A stretch of 64,000 nucleotides of DNA from Fluviirhizobium alvei (GTDB taxonomy: Bacteria > Pseudomonadota > Alphaproteobacteria > Rhizobiales > Rhizobiaceae), in NCBI RefSeq assembly GCF_030551875.1, contig NZ_JAUOZU010000001.1, positions 124,001 to 188,000 on the forward strand. Reading direction: 5' to 3'. The notes under the pieces are model-generated. The model was not told where the DNA came from and ran no database searches. It saw nothing but the letters and a program-made list of their open reading frames with translations. Shown here one piece after another: positions 1 through 7,246 of this stretch; position 1 is the first letter of the stretch; the number at the start of each line of letters is the position of its first letter. Both the position numbers and the translations under genes were made by a program.

Positions 1-215
1 GCAACGCGCTGGCGAGCCTGGCGATAGTCTGTGACAGCGCTCCGTTCCACAGGTCGGACGATCTGCCCGCGCACCGGGCCTGAAAGCTGGAGCATCCACT
101 GGCCGGCAAGACCGGATTCGATGATCACGGGCCGCACGGTCCGGTAACGGTCGCCGGCCATGGCGGTTGTGGCAAGGCCAAGCACGAGCGAGGCGAAAAA
201 CAGCATCTTCTTCAT
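1..215 (-). CDS. Exported protein, N-terminal part only (runs off left edge)
   Basis: Reading leftwards from an ATG at 215-213, the frame stays open to the window edge. The first residues, MKKMLFFASLVLGLATTAMA followed by GDR, form a classic Sec signal peptide: Lys-Lys start, hydrophobic core and an AMA cleavage site. The mature part visible is about 50 residues, rich in Arg and Val, with no family I recognise. It is divergent from tag, sharing the 190-bp region in between. The product is probably a small periplasmic or secreted protein; the function is unknown because most of the gene is missing. Confidence 0.6.
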   Translation of the reverse strand, partial: MKKMLFFASLVLGLATTAMAGDRYRTVRPVIIESGLAGQWMLQLSGPVRGQIVRPVERSAVTDYRQARQRV

Positions 216-284
216 CGGCACACTCTTTACAAACACCGGAATGAGAATTTCCGGGTCATGATGCCGCCGCCGCCATCAGCGAAT

Positions 285-313
285 GGTAAACGCGGTAACG
301 ATAAACGTTTACC
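285..313. promoter_or_regulatory. Inverted repeat in the divergent promoter region upstream of tag
   Basis: GGTAAACG at 285-292 is matched by its reverse complement CGTTTACC at 306-313, with 13 bases between. It lies between two divergent genes, so it could be an operator or a promoter-overlapping site. No regulator is identified. Confidence 0.3.
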
Positions 314-408
314 GAACCGGGAAACCTTTCATCAGGGTTACCAGCCGGTTTGGAAATATGGTTAGGCGGTGGTAAAGCTCAGCCAAATCAGTTTTGCGGA
401 AGATGAAG

Positions 409-1017
409 ATGACGGCAAATGGTCTGCTGGCCGGTCCTGACGGGCAGAATCGCTGCTTCTGGTATGGCGGCCTCGATGACTATATGCACTATCATGACAA
501 TGAATGGGGCTATCCCGTTCATGACGATATCCGGCTGTTCGAGAAGATCTGCCTTGAAGGGTTCCAGTCGGGCCTCTCCTGGCTGACCATCCTTCGCAAG
601 CGCGAGAATTTCCGCAAGGCGTTCGCCGGGTTCGATTTCGAGACGGTGGCTCGTTTCGATGACGCCGATATCGCCCGCCTGCTTGAAGACAAGGGCATTG
701 TGCGCCATCGCGGCAAGATCGTTTCCACCATCAACAACGCTCAGCGTGCCATCACGCTCCGCGACGAATTCGGCTCGCTCGATGCCTATTTCTGGCGTTT
801 TGCACCGCTGCCGGGCGAGCGACCGGACGAGATCGACCTGACCTGGCTCAAGGCCAATCCGGTTTCGCCTGCCTCGACGCGCCTGTCGAAGGATCTCAAG
901 AAACGCGGCTGGACCTTCGTCGGACCGACGACCGTCTATGCCTTCATGCAGGCCATGGGCCTCGTCAATGACCATCTGCCCGGCTGCTGGTGCCGTCCGA
1001 AGGCCGCGGGAGGCTGA
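409..1017 (+). CDS. tag: DNA-3-methyladenine glycosylase I
   Basis: Excises 3-methyladenine from alkylated DNA as the first step of base excision repair. The 202-residue product has the Tag zinc site: Cys16 and His29 (RCFWYG...YHDNEWG) and His189 and Cys193 (DHLPGCWC). These have the same 13- and 4-residue spacings as the E. coli enzyme. The segment [19 protein letters not shown] carries the base-pocket glutamate of the family. Three in-frame starts exist (TTG 394, ATG 403, ATG 409). I chose 409 because GGAAG at 398-402 gives a normal Shine-Dalgarno spacing. It is followed directly by recO on the same strand with a 7-base gap, so the two repair genes are likely co-transcribed. Confidence 0.93.
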   Translation: MTANGLLAGPDGQNRCFWYGGLDDYMHYHDNEWGYPVHDDIRLFEKICLEGFQSGLSWLTILRKRENFRKAFAGFDFETVARFDDADIARLLEDKGIVRHRGKIVSTINNAQRAITLRDEFGSLDAYFWRFAPLPGERPDEIDLTWLKANPVSPASTRLSKDLKKRGWTFVGPTTVYAFMQAMGLVNDHLPGCWCRPKAAGG

Positions 1018-1024
1018 ACCACCC

Positions 1025-1765
1025 ATGGATTGGAGCGATCGTGCCATCGTTCTGGGCGTCCGGCGTCACGGCGAGAGCAGCGTCATCGCCGAAGTGATGA
1101 CCCAGACGCGCGGCCGCCATCTCGGCATGGTGCGCAATGGCAAGTCGCGCACCATGGCTGCGTTGCTGCAGCCCGGCAATCTGGTCGATGTGACCTGGCG
1201 CGCACGGCTTGACGAGCATCTCGGCAACTTTTCGATGGAGCCGATCAGCTATCGCGCGGCCCAACTCATGGAGCGTGCGGCCAGCCTGCACGGCGTGCAG
1301 GCATTGGCGGCCCTGCTGCGGCTATTGCCGGAGCGCGATCCGCATCCGCATCTGTTTGAAATGCTCGATGTGGTTCTGGACCATTTACAAACGCCGGCCG
1401 AAGCGGGCGAACTCTATGTCCGTTTCGAACTCGCCGTGCTCAATGATCTCGGATTTGGTCTCGATCTCGCCCAGTGCGCGGCGACCGGTTCTCGTGAGGA
1501 TCTGTTCTATGTCTCGCCGAAATCCGGTCGTGCGGTCTGTCGCGAGGCCGGGTTGCCCTATCATGACAAGATGTTCGTGTTGCCCGATTTTCTGAAGCCG
1601 ACGTCAAACAAGGCCGCCAAACCGGATGGACTGATGGATGCTTTTCGGCTGACGCAATATTTCCTCTCGCGCCATGTCTATGAGCCGCGCGGCATCGAGC
1701 CCAGTGCAGCTCGCGAGGGTTTCGTGCGTTCGGTGCTGGCGGATTTCGATAAATTGCTGGAATGA
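1025..1765 (+). CDS. recO: DNA repair protein RecO
   Basis: Recombination mediator of the RecFOR pathway. It anneals SSB-coated single strands and helps load RecA at gaps. The 246-residue product begins [19 protein letters not shown], the typical start of the RecO N-terminal OB-fold (about residues 1-80). The helical C-terminal domain follows. Length matches alphaproteobacterial RecO. A longer frame opens at 938 inside tag, but the ATG at 1025 is preceded by GGGAGG (1008-1013) and begins exactly where the family begins, so I use it. It probably forms an operon with tag. Confidence 0.93.
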   Translation: MDWSDRAIVLGVRRHGESSVIAEVMTQTRGRHLGMVRNGKSRTMAALLQPGNLVDVTWRARLDEHLGNFSMEPISYRAAQLMERAASLHGVQALAALLRLLPERDPHPHLFEMLDVVLDHLQTPAEAGELYVRFELAVLNDLGFGLDLAQCAATGSREDLFYVSPKSGRAVCREAGLPYHDKMFVLPDFLKPTSNKAAKPDGLMDAFRLTQYFLSRHVYEPRGIEPSAAREGFVRSVLADFDKLLE

Positions 1766-1898
1766 GGCCAGTCTTTTACCTCGCAGGCCCCGAAAAAGCG
1801 CAGCCATTTGTTAAAGAATTGTAAAGGATGGGATTTTAGGCTTTCCTCAACTTTCGGCTGCACCTGCGGCTGAGTTGTATTTTTATGGTTTGGCCAAG

Positions 1899-1923
1899 CC
1901 AATGCAGGCGAAGCCTGCATTGG
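1899..1923 (+). promoter_or_regulatory. Perfect 11-bp stem, 3-nt loop hairpin before an RTX gene
   Basis: CCAATGCAGGC (1899-1909), loop GAA, GCCTGCATTGG (1913-1923). The hairpin ends 16 bases before the ATG at 1940, and no convincing Shine-Dalgarno lies in between. It could be a translational control element in the 5' leader, or a terminator-like remnant, though no T-run follows. Confidence 0.5.
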
Positions 1924-1939
1924 AATAGACAGTTTGATC

Positions 1940-2749
1940 ATGGGCTTTCTGGCCAGAAAAATTTTCGCCGAGTACCGCTTCCAGACATCAATCTATTCAC
2001 CCTGGTTCTGGGGCGATGTGACAGTCAACAGTGGCATCGAAATTCCGGCTTCCCGGAACGGCGGCTTCTTTTCGGTGGATTTCTCCGACACGCAGATATT
2101 CATCGATTTCAACGATATCGGTGTCTTCACGCGCTATCAGGCCAACGGATTCCAGTTTTCCGATAAATATGATGCTTTGAACCCGATCGTCGGTGTTCAG
2201 TTGCAGACCAACATGCAGAGCCTTACAAAGTCGGATATCAAGGTTGCTGACGACAGGGTCTTCATCGACTGGCGCGGTGCCGCCTTCACCGAGGGCACCT
2301 ACGTTACGCTCACCGTGAAGTTCAAGGTCATCAGGCTTGAAGGCAGCGATCGTGCCGACAAACTGGTCGGCTCGAACTACGATGAGTATTTCGCAGGCCT
2401 CGGCGGCAAGGATATTCTGACGGGTGGCGGCGGAGCTGATCTCTTCATGTTCTCCCAGTCGGACACAGGCAGCAAGAAATCCACAGCAGACGTCATCACC
2501 GATTTCAGTATCGCCGAGGGTGATAAGATCGACCTCAGGCGCATGGATGCCGATACGATCACCACCGGTCTTCAGGACTTTGTTTTCATAGGCACCAAGA
2601 ATTTCACCAAACATGCAGGCGAGGTCCGGTTCGAAAAGAGCGGCTCCGATACTTTCGTGTATGGCGATACGAATGGCGATGCGACGGCCGATTTCATGAT
2701 CGTCCTCGATGATGCGATAACGCTAACCGCCAACCAGTTTCTGTTCTGA
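1940..2749 (+). CDS. Secreted RTX-type calcium-binding protein, serralysin-like C-terminus
   Basis: A 269-residue protein with no catalytic domain that I recognise. The N-terminal half (about residues 15-135) is beta-rich (VTVNSGIEIPASRNGGFFSVDF...). It leads into a short RTX segment, GLGGKDILTGGGGADLF, with two glycine-rich nonapeptide units. The last 90 residues match the C-terminal region of M10 serralysins (DVITDFSIAEGDKIDLR...VYGDTNGDATADFMI...LTANQFLF). That part carries the uncleaved type I secretion signal, ending in the usual hydrophobic tetrapeptide. There is no N-terminal signal peptide. An in-frame TTG at 1934 is an alternative start. No type I secretion genes are adjacent. The role is unknown; a small secreted or surface protein is likely. 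Confidence 0.75.
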   Translation: MGFLARKIFAEYRFQTSIYSPWFWGDVTVNSGIEIPASRNGGFFSVDFSDTQIFIDFNDIGVFTRYQANGFQFSDKYDALNPIVGVQLQTNMQSLTKSDIKVADDRVFIDWRGAAFTEGTYVTLTVKFKVIRLEGSDRADKLVGSNYDEYFAGLGGKDILTGGGGADLFMFSQSDTGSKKSTADVITDFSIAEGDKIDLRRMDADTITTGLQDFVFIGTKNFTKHAGEVRFEKSGSDTFVYGDTNGDATADFMIVLDDAITLTANQFLF

Positions 2750-2822
2750 CCCACCTCGCTCGATTTCCTGGACTTGATGCCGATCCTGTCGATCGAGCTC
2801 GGGTATCGGCTTATGCTATGGC

Positions 2823-2890
2823 GCGGGAAGGGCTGGTCAATGCCGTGCTGAGCGGATTGAAGCGCCTTCCCGCCGCCTGATCAGATCAGG
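2823..2890. terminator. Palindromes between the two convergent RTX genes
   Basis: GCGGGAAGG (2823-2831) pairs with CCTTCCCGC (2865-2873). A second perfect palindrome, CCTGATC-A-GATCAGG, spans 2876-2890 and includes the stop codon of the minus-strand gene. They could end transcription from both sides, but there are no T-tracts, so this is tentative. The rest of the gap 2750-2880 shows no supported gene. Confidence 0.25.
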
Positions 2891-4887
2891 AAATCCGAAC
2901 TGTCGAGATCCCGCAGCCGGACGCCGAGAAGCGTGATCGTATCGCCTTCGCCGCCATCGATCAGCACGTTGTTGCCGAACGCTTCCATGTGGTTGTTCCT
3001 CAGATCGGCAAAGTTTGCCACGCTTCCCAGATTTCGGATGTCGATTACGTCATGAGTAGTGCCTTTGGCACTGAAGCCGGTGATTGTGTCCGCATCGTCG
3101 CCCGTGCGGAAGATGAACGTGTCGGACCCGCCGCCGCCTTCGAGATTGTCGTTACCGCGGCCTCCGTCGATCCTGTCCTTGCCGTTGCCGCCCTTGATCG
3201 TATCTACCCCGCCAAGGCCGGTGAGCACATTGTCCGCACCGTTGCCGGTCAGGCTGTTGGCGATGTCAGTGCCCTTGCCATTGATTGCGCCGGTTCCCGT
3301 CAGTTCAATCGACTCGACATTGGCATAGTCTGACAGATTGACCGAGATCGATGCCTGCAGCGTGTCCCGGCCGGCATTGCTGCGTTCCAGGACGGCATCG
3401 TCGACATGGTTGATCCGATAGATATCGTTGCCGCGTTTGCCGACAAAAATATCGTCAAGCAAGGTGCCGGTGAGGGTGTCGGCGCTGTCGGTTCCGGTGA
3501 ACGTGTCTGCCTCGTAGCGGAAAATCCGCTGCATGATGTCGGACGTATCGCCATCCCGGTGCTGCGAATGCCAGCTGGCTATGAAATCGCCATTATCCAA
3601 AGCCGTCAGGCTGAGCGAATGCTGGTCCTTGGTCATCGACTGATGCACCTGAAACTCGCCGTCAACGGCTTCGCCATCGATCGAGAAGCGCTGCAAATAG
3701 ACGCCGTAATGACCGATCGTATCGGGATCGACGGCATCGGCTGCGTCCTGGTCCACCGAACTCCAGCCAATCACCCATCCCCCATCGGCCAAAGCTTCAA
3801 CGACGATCGGCCCTTCCTGCGATCCCTCCGTCGTCGTGTTGATCCGGGTTTCGCCGCCGATCCTCTGGCCGGTTGCATCGAACCGCTGGGCGAAGACACC
3901 GGATCGGCTTCCATCGCTCGATTGCCAAACCGTCAGCCAGCCCCCATCGCTCAAGGCGGCCGTGGCGCTGTTGGCCTGGAAGCCTTCCGTTGTTGTGTTG
4001 ACCCGCGTTTCATCGCCGATTGCGACGCCGTTCGTCTTGTAGAGTTGCTGGTAGATGCCGTAATCCTGCGAGGCTTCCGTATCGCCATCGACATCGCGCG
4101 CCACCCAGGTGACGAGGAACCGGTTGCTTCCGATCAGCGTGACGTCGCGCAAATGGGTCTCGGTGCCCTCGAATGTGCCGTTGACCTGCGTTTCACTACC
4201 GACCTTGTTGCCATTCGCGTCGTAGATCTGTTGCATGAGCTCGATCGACGTAAAGCCGCTGGTCGGCTCGAGAACACCCCAGTTGGCCACCCAGCCGCCG
4301 TTTTCCAGCGCTGTGATCCGCGCTTCGGTCTGATCGCCGGTTTCTGTTGAGTTGATCTGAACCTCGCCGCCGATCCGCGACCCGTTGGCGGCGAAGCGCT
4401 GCATCATGACGGATTGGCCGTCGCTGTCGCCATTTTCCGACTCCCAGGAGACGATCCAGCTGCCGTCGGCAAGGGTTGTGACATCGTTGAGGCTCTGCGA
4501 TCCCTCGGTCGATGTGTTGACGAGCACCTCGCCACCGACAGCCACGCCATTGGCATTGTAGCGCTGGACATAGACGCCGTCGTCGAGCGGATCGGCGCCG
4601 GAGGAGGAGGTCCAGCCGATCACCCAGCCGCCATTGGCAAGCGCTGTTGCCTCCTGGAAGAGCTGTGAACCGGTGGTGGTCGTGTTGACATGGCGCTCGC
4701 CACCGATCGCTTCGCCATCAGCATTGAAGCGCTGCATGTAGATGCCGGTGCCGCTTTCATCCGGATTTCCGGACGATCGCCAGACTTGGATCCAGCCGCC
4801 ATTGGCAAGCACAATCGGCGCAATACCGGATTGTGAGCCGGTGAGGAATGTATTGACGGTATCCTCGTTTGTTGCTGTGTAACTCAT
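2881..4887 (-). CDS. Secreted protein with eight ~55-residue Gly-Trp repeats and an RTX C-terminus
   Basis: A 668-residue protein. Residues about 15-460 are eight tandem repeats of 50-65 residues. Each has the plan GSQ....ALANGGW(V/I)..W.S......GVYVQR(F/Y)(N/D)A.G..(V/I)GGE..VNT.T.(E), a pattern that suggests beta-propeller blades. A short linker follows, then four to five RTX nonapeptides (TGLGGVDTIKGGNGKDRIDG...). The product ends in RDLDSSDFLI, a plausible type I secretion signal. I start at the ATG at 4887 because AAGGAG sits 8 bases upstream; an open frame extends further to 5058 but looks non-coding. It has no signal peptide. It is convergent with the smaller RTX gene. The function is unknown; adhesion or surface-layer roles are guesses. 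Confidence 0.8.
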   Translation of the reverse strand: MSYTATNEDTVNTFLTGSQSGIAPIVLANGGWIQVWRSSGNPDESGTGIYMQRFNADGEAIGGERHVNTTTTGSQLFQEATALANGGWVIGWTSSSGADPLDDGVYVQRYNANGVAVGGEVLVNTSTEGSQSLNDVTTLADGSWIVSWESENGDSDGQSVMMQRFAANGSRIGGEVQINSTETGDQTEARITALENGGWVANWGVLEPTSGFTSIELMQQIYDANGNKVGSETQVNGTFEGTETHLRDVTLIGSNRFLVTWVARDVDGDTEASQDYGIYQQLYKTNGVAIGDETRVNTTTEGFQANSATAALSDGGWLTVWQSSDGSRSGVFAQRFDATGQRIGGETRINTTTEGSQEGPIVVEALADGGWVIGWSSVDQDAADAVDPDTIGHYGVYLQRFSIDGEAVDGEFQVHQSMTKDQHSLSLTALDNGDFIASWHSQHRDGDTSDIMQRIFRYEADTFTGTDSADTLTGTLLDDIFVGKRGNDIYRINHVDDAVLERSNAGRDTLQASISVNLSDYANVESIELTGTGAINGKGTDIANSLTGNGADNVLTGLGGVDTIKGGNGKDRIDGGRGNDNLEGGGGSDTFIFRTGDDADTITGFSAKGTTHDVIDIRNLGSVANFADLRNNHMEAFGNNVLIDGGEGDTITLLGVRLRDLDSSDFLI

Positions 4888-5025
4888 GTCTCCGTCTCCT
4901 TCTGGAGTAACAACCAGACGGAGAATGACAGCTGCGGGAAACAACAGTTGTTCTCTGGGGAACAGGCTTTCAGATTTGGCCGAATAAATTTCGAGGCTCA
5001 AACGTCTGTGATCCCTTTGCCCGAA

Positions 5026-5054
5026 CGAAAAGACCGCCGGCAGAAGCCGGCGGC
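5026..5054 (-). terminator. Rho-independent terminator of the PhoX-family gene
   Basis: Read on the minus strand, GCCGCCGGC-TTCT-GCCGGCGG forms an 8-bp GC stem (5034-5041 with 5046-5053), followed by TCTTTTCG. It lies about 35 bases beyond the stop codon at 5088. Confidence 0.75.
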
Positions 5055-5087
5055 CCATGGAACATAGTCAACTGAGGACGCGAAAGA

Positions 5088-7088
5088 TCAGGCGATCTTG
5101 CCGCCACCCTGCTTGGTAATCGCGACCACGGACGGACGCGGCGGCATGGCGTCCTTGAAATCCGGCCAGCGGGTGGCAGGCGTCTCGAAGGTCGGCAGGC
5201 CGGCGTCACCCGGATGCTGGACAGCGACGAAGAACGTATCCGACGAGGGATTGAAGCAGGGGCCGCACATTTCCGCACCCACCGGCACGCGGAAGAACAG
5301 TTTCGAGGTGCCGCGCAGGTCGCCGTCGGTCTCGACGGCCCAGATACCGTCGGTACGGCCGGTCGCCTTCTTGCTGTTACCGTCGGTCGCCACCCAGAGC
5401 CGGCCTTCGGCATCGATGGCGCAATTGTCCGGCATGCCGAACCAGCCGTTGGCGGTCGTCGAGGTCGAGAAGGAGGAGCCCACTTCGGCAACCGATGGAT
5501 CGCCGCACTTCAGGAGCACGTCCCAGGTCGACTTGGTCGAGGCGAAATCCATGTCGGTTTCGGTGATCTCGATGATATGACCGAACTTGTTTTCCGGGCG
5601 CGGATTGGCCTTGTCGACCTGCTCGTCCTTGCGCTTGGAATTGTTGGTGAGCATGCAATAGACCTTGCCGGTCTTCGCATTCGGCTGCACGTCTTCCGGC
5701 CGGTCCATCTTGGTGGCGCCCAGAAGGTCGGACGCCTTGCGGGCGCCGATCACGACATCCGCCTGTGAATTGAAGCCGTTCTCCGCTGTCAGCGGTCCTT
5801 CGCCATGGATGAGCGACAGCCAGTCCACCGTGCCATCTTCGTTGAAGCGGGCGACATAGAGCGTGCCTTCATCGAGCAGGTTCTTGTTGGCGGCGCGATC
5901 GTTCGGATTGAAAGTGCCCTTGGTCACGAACTTGTAGACATAGTCGAAGCGCTCGTCGTCGCCGCAATAGAAGACGACGCGGCCATCCTTGTTGACGATC
6001 GATTCCGCTCCCTCGTGCTTGAAGCGACCGAGTGCGGTGCGCTTCACCGGAACGGATGTCGGGTCCATCGGATCGACTTCGACCACCCAGCCGAAGCGGT
6101 TGGCTTCGTTCGGCTCTTTTTCGACATCGAAACGGTCGTAGAACTTGCTCCAGGCATAATCGCCACCCGGAATGCCCATGCGCTTGAAGTTGGCATGCTC
6201 GGGGTGATCGTCCTTCAGCTCGCCGCCGAAATAGCCGTTTACATTCTCTTCGGCCATCAGCCAGGTGCCCCAGGGGGTGACGCCGCCGGCGCAATTGTTG
6301 AAGGTGCCGAACACCTTCGTTCCGGTCGGGTCTGCCTTGGTCTTCAGACGGTCATGGCCTGCAGCGGGGCCGGAAATGGCGATTTCGGTGTTGGCCGTGA
6401 TGCGGCGGTTATATTTACCGTCGAGCACCGGCTGCCATTTACCGTTGACCTTGCGGATCTCGATGACGGTGCCGCCGTGGGCCGCCATTTCGATATCGAC
6501 GAGTTCCTTGGTATAGTCGCCCATGATGACGGCATCTTCTTCCTTGCCGTCTTCCATCTTCTTGCCGATCTTGGCCCAGTTGGGGAACATCAGTTCGGCA
6601 TTGGTGTATTCGTGGTTGACAAGCAGCAGCCCGTGATCCGGATTGCCGTCGAGCGCAACGAAGCCGACATAGTCGTTGTTGTAGCCGAACTGGCGGGTCT
6701 GTTTTTCGGCGGTCTGGGCCGCGGGGTCGAAATCCGGGCTGTCGGCAAAGATCTTGTCGCCCCAGCGCATGAGGATGTCTGCATCATAGCCCTTGGCGAC
6801 ATGGTGGGTTTCGTCCACGCCGGCTTCGATCTCGTCGAATCCGAAGCTTGAACCGTCTTCAGCGCGGGCCTCGTCGGCCAGCATCAGCGCAAGCGGGCTG
6901 ACAGTGCTGGCAATCGCGGCTACGGCGAGCGAACCGCCGATGAAGCCGCGGCGCGAAAAGCGCCGATTGATGATGTCGCCCATGGTCGGATTGGTGGAAC
7001 AGTTGCGGCCGAAATCTTCCCGGGCCTCGCGAATATCCTGGGGTGTCTGATGGTTCGACACGTTGTCCCGGTTGTCGAAATGGTCCAT
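5088..7088 (-). CDS. phoX: PhoX-family (DUF839) Tat-exported phosphatase
   Basis: A 666-residue protein of the PhoX/DUF839 family, calcium- and iron-dependent alkaline phosphatases that release phosphate from organic phosphate esters in the periplasm. Residues about 45-80 hold a twin-arginine signal: FSRRGFIGG, a hydrophobic stretch, and cleavage near ADEARA. The motif NNCAGGVTPWGTW includes the conserved cysteine that in characterised PhoX helps bind iron. AEENVNGYF and several Asp/Glu-rich metal-site segments follow. The ATG at 7088 has AAGGAG nearby. The frame is open back to 7226, but that part overlaps the upstream regulatory region. Divergent from the DUF2339 gene. Substrate is not proven; some DUF839 proteins are not efficient phosphatases. 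Confidence 0.85.
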   Translation of the reverse strand: MDHFDNRDNVSNHQTPQDIREAREDFGRNCSTNPTMGDIINRRFSRRGFIGGSLAVAAIASTVSPLALMLADEARAEDGSSFGFDEIEAGVDETHHVAKGYDADILMRWGDKIFADSPDFDPAAQTAEKQTRQFGYNNDYVGFVALDGNPDHGLLLVNHEYTNAELMFPNWAKIGKKMEDGKEEDAVIMGDYTKELVDIEMAAHGGTVIEIRKVNGKWQPVLDGKYNRRITANTEIAISGPAAGHDRLKTKADPTGTKVFGTFNNCAGGVTPWGTWLMAEENVNGYFGGELKDDHPEHANFKRMGIPGGDYAWSKFYDRFDVEKEPNEANRFGWVVEVDPMDPTSVPVKRTALGRFKHEGAESIVNKDGRVVFYCGDDERFDYVYKFVTKGTFNPNDRAANKNLLDEGTLYVARFNEDGTVDWLSLIHGEGPLTAENGFNSQADVVIGARKASDLLGATKMDRPEDVQPNAKTGKVYCMLTNNSKRKDEQVDKANPRPENKFGHIIEITETDMDFASTKSTWDVLLKCGDPSVAEVGSSFSTSTTANGWFGMPDNCAIDAEGRLWVATDGNSKKATGRTDGIWAVETDGDLRGTSKLFFRVPVGAEMCGPCFNPSSDTFFVAVQHPGDAGLPTFETPATRWPDFKDAMPPRPSVVAITKQGGGKIA

Positions 7089-7157
7089 GATGGTCTCCTT
7101 CGCATAGAGGGATTTTGATGAATGGCCGTATCTACCCGTCGACAGGTGACGCCTCTG

Positions 7158-7188
7158 TGACCGTTTTGTAAATAAAACATGACGGTCA
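7158..7188. promoter_or_regulatory. Imperfect dyad in the phoX/DUF2339 divergent promoter region
   Basis: TGACCGT (7158-7164) and ACGGTCA (7182-7188) are inverted arms around the AT-rich centre GTTTTGTAAATAAAAC. The position suits an operator controlling phoX. It does not fit the direct-repeat Pho box well, so the regulator is uncertain. Confidence 0.35.
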
Positions 7189-7246
7189 AACGTAGTGGCT
7201 ACAAGAGGATCTGAAAGCGGATCCAAGTATTAGACAGGCTTAAAGA

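Noticed and set aside
2750-2880. Short frame ending GLVNAVLSGLKRLPAA before 2880
   Set aside because: About twenty codons only, with no start context; it could be a gene remnant but cannot be supported.
3406-4350. Plus-strand open frame (314 codons) opposite the repeat protein at 2881-4887
   Set aside because: The opposite strand has a clear eight-fold protein repeat and a good ribosome site. This frame merely mirrors it.
7158-7188. A Pho box controlling phoX
   Set aside because: The site is an inverted, not direct, repeat and does not match CTGTCAT-N4-CTGTCAT well; kept only as an unnamed dyad.
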